From contig NC_080717.1 of assembly GCF_019097595.1 (NCBI RefSeq), positions 3,797,001 through 3,861,000 on the forward strand: a stretch of DNA of 64,000 bases. Direction: 5' to 3'. This document shows, piece after piece, positions 58,901 through 64,000 of the stretch. Below the pieces are notes generated by a model, which had not been told where the DNA came from, did not search any database, and was given only the letters and a program-made list of their open reading frames with translations. The stretch's first letter is position 1. Each line of letters opens with the position of its first letter. This stretch comes from Hemibagrus wyckioides. Lineage: Eukaryota; Chordata; Actinopteri; Siluriformes; Bagridae. Both the position numbers and the translations under genes were made by a program.

Positions 58901-59837
58901 GACAAGTATAGGCTAAAGTGTTTCTAAGGAAAGCTGCTGCAAAAGGTTGGTCACTGGGTTGATTTGCCTTAGGACCTTGAAAAAACATACATATCTGGGA
59001 CTTTCCTTCATGGTAGTCTTAGTTGTAGGTTCCTTGTTGACAGCTAGACCATTTGACCTAGTCGATACTGTGGGTGGGGTTGTGTCCGGTGGTTGGCCTG
59101 CACCTGTTGATGCCAGATAGTTCATTGCAGGTGCATGTGGGCAGTTTTCCATACTACTCTACTCCTCTTAAAATCTCAATTGACAGTGGACACAACAGAA
59201 GGTTCACCTGACCAGGATAACAATGGCGGTTGATACCCAAGCACACAATGGAAAGGAGTGAGCCCAATGGATGACTGCATCAGGGAGTTTTGGGTATATT
59301 AGTCACATGGGAGAAACTCAATCCAGCAATCTTGCTGTTCAGGCTGATATTTATTCACAGACTTTTACAGACCTCCCACCAAACCCTAGACATGAACTGT
59401 ACCCACCGGTCAGATTCAATGTCTTCAGGGAGGCCGTAATTGCCGAAAACATAATTGAATAATGCCCAGGCAGTTTCCATTGCTGTGGGGAACCACAGTA
59501 TGATGGGGTTGCCCAGGGAGAGGACCACATCCTGTAAAACACCAGTTCTTCCTTGTGGAATAATCCAGTCTGGAGATTGTCTATAGCTGTGACCCTCTGG
59601 AGTGTGATGCATGGTACCATGAGCCAGTGGAGGGGCCACTTGACCAGCTGCAGATGGATGATATTGATTGCTAAACCTCAGTCCACCAGAGCAGAGATGG
59701 TGGATTTTTTGGCCATGGAGCCTGGAGCCAGGAGCTGTAGGCTTTATGGGCAGGATCACAAACTTTACTTGGCAGCTTGCAGGTTGATTAAAGTGGGAGT
59801 GGGAGTGATGAACGGGCTGAATGGGTGGTGGCACGGA
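58900..59837 (-). mobile_element. Ty3/gypsy integrase relic
   Basis: The - strand frame ending at 59,355 contains [20 protein letters not shown] and [13 protein letters not shown], the integrase core around its second catalytic aspartate. Upstream pieces ([15 protein letters not shown]) fit the zinc and linker part of the same protein. Stops and shifts elsewhere show it is inactive. No LTRs are visible. Confidence 0.6.
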
Positions 59838-60680
59838 GAATTCAAATTCAAATTTTATTTGTCACATACGAAATCATACATAGTACGACATGCAGTGAAA
59901 TGCTTTTTACGACTGTCTTACATGAAAGAGGAAAGAGTAGAAAGAAAATGTGTAACAGAAAAATGTGTAAAAGAAAAAGTGTAACAGATATAAAAGTGTA
60001 AAAATATAAAAGTATAAAAACAAACACAAAAAATATATATGTATATAGTACAATATAGTATATGTATAGTATATGTGAAAAATAAAACAATATAAATAAA
60101 TATATGTGTAGACTCTATAATGTACAGAAGATACAGCATATGAATATAGATAAAAAGGTCTGCTAAAGTCAACACTGAAATGGTGTTGCAAAAGAGTATA
60201 GTATGTACAGTGTGCATATGTAAGATAAATATATAATATATTGTAGAAGTGTATATGAGGCAAAATATAATGTCCAGTTTTACAGGGAGTAAAGTGACAG
60301 AGCAGTGCACACACAAAGATGTACAGAGAAGATGTACAGTGAGTATTATTGTGTGTACAGAGTAGTGCAATATTAGCATGTGCAACAATCAGCTGAGGTA
60401 GAATGTTATGTTGTGTGGGGGTAAGACCAGAAAGTCCAGATCCTAGGTGTACTGTTTGAGGGCCCGAATGGCCTGCGGAAGAAGCTCCTCCTCATTCTCT
60501 CTGTGTTCGCCTTCAAGGAACGGAAACGTTTCCATGACCTCAACAGAGAGAAGAGTCCATTGTTGGGCAGGGACTAAGGACTATGACAGTGCAGTGCAGT
60601 GCACACACAAAGATGTACAGAGAAGATGTACAGTGAGGGTTATTGTGTGTACAGAGTAGTGCAATATTATTCCTCAGGAC
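59838..60680. repeat. LINE 3'-end-like repeat, copy 1
   Basis: Starts AATTCAAATTTTATTTGTCACATACGAAATCATAC and GTGAAATGCTTTTTACGACTG, a typical tail of fish non-LTR elements. The same start occurs at 61,257. The part 60,440-60,545 (AATGGCCTGCGGAAGAAGCTCC, GGAACGGAAACGTTTCCATGACC) belongs to the same element type. The long AT-rich - strand frames here have no domain and are not genes. Confidence 0.6.
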
Positions 60681-61256
60681 GTTGTTGAGGCAGATAGCTA
60701 GGGTTATGAACCTTGCGAGGGTGGTGTCCTCGTCCTGTAGTTGGGGGTTGAGTCCTTTTCTGAAGACTTCCCTTTCAATGATGTGTTTCATCCACTCTGT
60801 GCTGTAAGGGTCTGGAATTGAAATGTACAGTTGGTGCCTGTTTCTTGGCCTTATCGCTGTTGTAGCAGCTGTGCAGGCACATCCTGCCCTCCTGTGATGT
60901 AGTCAAAGATATCACATCTGAGTTGAGCTGAACAAGGTGTGCGCCTGTGCGTCTGAGTCCCAAACTGCTGAAGCCCATCCGAGGGCCCTCTTCATGAGTA
61001 GAGAGCACGTGAACACACACTTGGTAGAGTCATTACTGTAGGCCTCTGGTTGATGCTTAAAAAAGATTTCACATTGATGGAGGAATCCCCAGACTTTTTT
61101 TCTGGGATGCCCATTGTGGCTGGTTTAGGCCGTGGTGCAGGAGAATCCCGAGAATCTTGTACCAGGTGAGAGTTGATAGCCTGTATCAGTGCTAACTGTT
61201 CCGGGTAGGTCAAAAGATTCGCTTTCTGATGTGTAATGCAGAGTTTTAGATAATTA
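60681..61256. other. Gene-free stretch, gypsy gag-like debris
   Basis: - strand frames at 60,540-60,791 and 60,992-61,264 (LNPQLQDEDTTLARFITLAICLNN) look like pieces of a gypsy gag capsid region, in line with the integrase relic at 58.9-59.8 kb. Not functional. Confidence 0.4.
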
Positions 61257-61760
61257 AAATTCAAATTTTATTGGTCACATACGAAATCATACTCAGTACG
61301 ACATGTAGTGAAATGCTTTTTACAACTGTCTTACATAAAAAAAGAAAGAGTAAAAAAAAAAAAAAAAAAGGAAAGGAAAAATTTTAAAGTGACATGAAAA
61401 CTAGGGGATATAGTTAAGAATATATAGGGAAAAGTATATATATACTTATATATAGATACAGTATATGCATATATGTAGATAAAATGGTCAACTCTGAAAT
61501 GGTGTAGCAAATGAATACAGTATGTACAGTGCATTCATGCATATGTAAGATAAATATATAAACATATATGTAAATGTATATATATATATAAGGCAAATAT
61601 AAATGTCCAATTGAACAGGGAGTAAAGTGTCAGTGCACACAAAGATGTACAGAAAAGATGTACAGTGAGAGTGTTATTGTGTGTACAGAGTAGTGCAGAG
61701 TACAAAGTAGTGCAATTATTGCATGTGCAACAATCAACTGAGGAAGAATGTCAATTATAA
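61257..61760. repeat. LINE 3'-end-like repeat, copy 2
   Basis: Starts AATTCAAATTTTATTGGTCACATACGAAATCATAC and follows copy 1 through CAAAGATGTACAGAAAAGATGTACAG and GTGCAATTATTGCATGTGCAACAATCA. It is shorter than copy 1 and lacks the 60,440-60,545 part. Confidence 0.6.
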
Positions 61761-62904
61761 CTCAGTTGTTAATTGCTAGTTGTCAATTATTATTTTATTT
61801 TATTCTTTTTAGTAGTTCACTGTATTTATAGATGTAGAAATTAATGGTGACACTTTAGAAATTTGGCTTCTTTTAATACATTTTTAAAGATCCATTTTTA
61901 ATGGGATGTCTTTTTTTGTTTTTTTACCAGGAAGTGTCATATGTGCACATAGGCGGTAAAATTCAAAACCTTTAAAAGTTGATAATCTAAAATATTTGTG
62001 TTTCATTATACCATGCTCTTGTGTATGAATGAATGCATTTACTGAATCTCTCCACAGCCATGAAAACCACAAAAGTCATTTTCTAGGAATGGTTTATACA
62101 TTATTGAATTCCAGAAGACACTGCGTCAGGCTGAGAAGTTTTTTCATGGGTATGAGAAGAATTGTTTTGGGGGGGCAGTTGAATCTTTAATCTGTCCTCA
62201 GGTTATGACACCAATTAATTTGACTGGTAGAATATCTAATGCAGAGTTTACACCGCACAATTTTCAAAGTCGGATCACCATTGTTTTTTTTTTTTTTTAC
62301 AATGCACAACTATCTGGGTTAGCATTCAGTTGCTGCTGTGTTCACATTGCGCAATGGATCGGAGATAGTAGGTTACAAACTGCATGACTGCACAATAGGA
62401 AGAATCACAGACAACTCTGTCTGACCTACATTTCACAACCAAACACATACCTCCTCCCCGAACCTCCCTCTGCCCTTTATCTTGCTCTTTCATTGGCTAT
62501 AGGTCATCAGCAATATATTTTTTTTTTAATCAGAACTCATTTCACACTGCAGGATTTTAAATTGCCGACAGTTCCAGATATTTAGCATGACAAATATTTC
62601 ATGGGCATCTGCAACGCATCGGCTATTCTCTCAGGTTGCATCTTTGGTATTTCACACTGAGTGATTGTCACTTGCACTTGAATGAGCACCCGATTTGCCT
62701 GCCATTTCTGGCATTTGATGGTCATTTCACGAAACCTGTCGGCGACTGAAAATCGAGCAGTGTGGCATAAACCAAGAAAAATGGAGTCTCCTGAGGACTT
62801 TCAACACTACTCTGTATCCTTACTTGATACACCCTGTACATTAAAGGTCTGCACTCATTTCTGTCTCTGTTGTATCTCTATTGTTTCTGACAATAGATTA
62901 TTTA
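61761..62904. other. Gene-free stretch
   Basis: AT-rich; T-runs at 62,285-62,298 and 62,517-62,527. No gene, RNA or named repeat recognised. Confidence 0.4.
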
Positions 62905-64000
62905 ATGTCTGTTTTGGCCTTGCAGTTACACAGCACTCATAAACTTACACCACACACTTGCAGATACTACATTTTCAGAGAGACTATTTTTATGTTTTGC
63001 AACACCTTGTGGTTAACCTGCTGCTATTTCTGTTCTAGTTTCCAAGAACAGTGTTACACTGGACACCCGGTGCTAGCATTGACAATTCACAGTACTGCAG
63101 CATCACAATAAACCACAAACAGTCAGTAAGCCTCACTTATCTTTTAACAGAGATAGTAAAGTGTATAACTTCAAGTGTTCACTGGTCAAACTGAACTAAA
63201 ACTTTCTACCAGATTTACAAACATTTAGCTAGTTTTCCTTCATGGTTACATGAATATGTTTAATGTTAAATCAGAACTAAATTATGTAGCAAACATGTTT
63301 CCAGGATACATTTACATTTAGTCATGACCATAGGGTGAATAAAAGGCAAAGATCACAGAAATCAGACAAAAAATACTTTAATGTCTTCATGAAACAAGAT
63401 GATCTTTAAAACATAGGCTGTGCAATCCAGTTTTGGTGCTTCTGTGAAAAATCGTTGCATTTTCATTACATCATTTGCTTTTTGTTTTATTTATTTATCA
63501 CTTACTTTCCTTAACCGTTTTTTCCCTAATCAGGGTGCAAAAGATCCATAGTCTATCCCACGAATACTAGACGTCATGCTAGGAATACACCTTGGATATT
63601 ATCCCTTACAGGACACCATGAACACACACATTCTGGCACTAACATAACACATACAAACAATTTACCTTCACCAGTTCACCTACTACCATGATTTTGGCAG
63701 GTCAAGGAACACCGAAGAACTTGGAGGAAACCCAGAAGGTTATGAAGATAACATAAGATCTAGGAAACAGAAGAGTAAATCACTTCAGTATACACATTAT
63801 CTTGTGCTCGCGCTGTCTTTCTTTGTCTTTTATTGATGTGTGAGGCAGCAAAACTCAGCTGCATGGTGTCATGGCTCTGTGGGAAAAGATATGAGGGAGT
63901 TATTTCAAGTTAAATATGTTTAAATGAATGCAAAATTTAGCCTTCTTTGAGCTGGATTACATATTTCTTGTAATGCCAATTGGGCAGGATCAAATCCAGA
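62905..64000. repeat. Segmental duplication, copy B (partner at 4,785-5,823)
   Basis: Same orientation and order as copy A, including ACACCTTGTGGTTAAC, TTACACTGGACACC, GTTTCCAGGATACATTTACA and the receptor tail exon. The match continues to the end of the window, so the rest of the duplicated gene should lie beyond it. Confidence 0.85.
63760..63876 (-). CDS. Tail exon of a third two-domain NITR-like receptor (partial)
   Basis: A 39-codon last exon after a TTTTCCCACAG acceptor, ending in TAG. It differs from the tail exon at 5,594-5,710 at only a few codons. It has LSFAAS, in which the ITIM tyrosine is phenylalanine, near match NVYTEV and canonical ITIM VIYSSV. The remaining exons must lie above position 64,000, so nothing can be said about its Ig domains or whether it is intact. 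Confidence 0.8.
   Translation of the reverse strand, partial: SHDTMQLSFAASHINKRQRKTARAQDNVYTEVIYSSVS

Noticed and set aside
59848..60388. Three overlapping - strand frames of 80-156 codons rich in I, Y and F
   Set aside because: They cover an AT-rich LINE-like tail and have no recognisable domain; composition alone explains them.

Overview
The window is vertebrate nuclear DNA, almost certainly from a teleost fish. The genes are split into small exons with GT/AG introns, the sequence is AT-rich and full of microsatellites (GATA, CT, CA, TTTA), and the mobile elements are those usual in fish: Tc1/mariner, Ty3/gypsy, DIRS-like and LINE tails. An ostariophysan such as a catfish would fit, but the species cannot be fixed from sequence alone. 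I see no bacterial genes, CRISPR arrays, rRNA or tRNA genes.

The core is a cluster of immunoglobulin-superfamily receptor genes best matched to novel immune-type receptors (NITRs) or close NITR/SIRP-like relatives. Ten loci can be resolved. Seven lie on the + strand between 15.5 and 51.7 kb. Each has a leader exon, one V-type exon with its J-like tail already joined, a short hinge exon, a transmembrane exon, a small linker exon and a last exon with tyrosine motifs (ITIMs). Six keep a continuous reading frame over six exons (255 to 282 aa); the first (15,574-16,903) has a frameshifted V exon. Three loci lie on the - strand and belong to a second subfamily with two Ig domains (V then a cysteine-rich I domain): 5,594-8,213 (330 aa), 52,565-57,220 (339 aa), and one whose last exon alone is in view (63,760-63,876). 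I spliced all exon models by eye; the phases close exactly.

Layout: 1-1.5 kb DIRS-like relic; 1.5-5.5 kb dispersed repeats; 5.6-8.2 kb first - strand receptor; 8.3-15.4 kb repeats with an orphan signal-peptide exon at 14.1 kb; 15.5-24.5 kb three + strand receptors; 24.5-34.2 kb transposon debris and a degenerate 6.6-kb Ty3/gypsy element; 34.5-51.7 kb four more + strand receptors with DIRS and Tc1 insertions; 52.5-57.2 kb second - strand receptor with a Tc1 element in an intron; 57.3-62.9 kb gypsy and LINE relics; 62.9-64 kb the start of a duplicate of the 4.8-5.8 kb region.

The + strand genes share a promoter cassette (RUNX-type motifs, CCAAT, TATAAATA), and their neutral transmembrane segments and ITIM tails point to inhibitory receptors on cytotoxic or NK-like lymphocytes. 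The array has grown by tandem duplication: the 22.6-25.3 and 34.3-37.3 kb blocks are near copies. Copies are also diverging by frameshift, lost splice acceptors, changed invariant residues and decayed J motifs. Cellular roles are inference from family knowledge; the exon structures and motifs are read directly.
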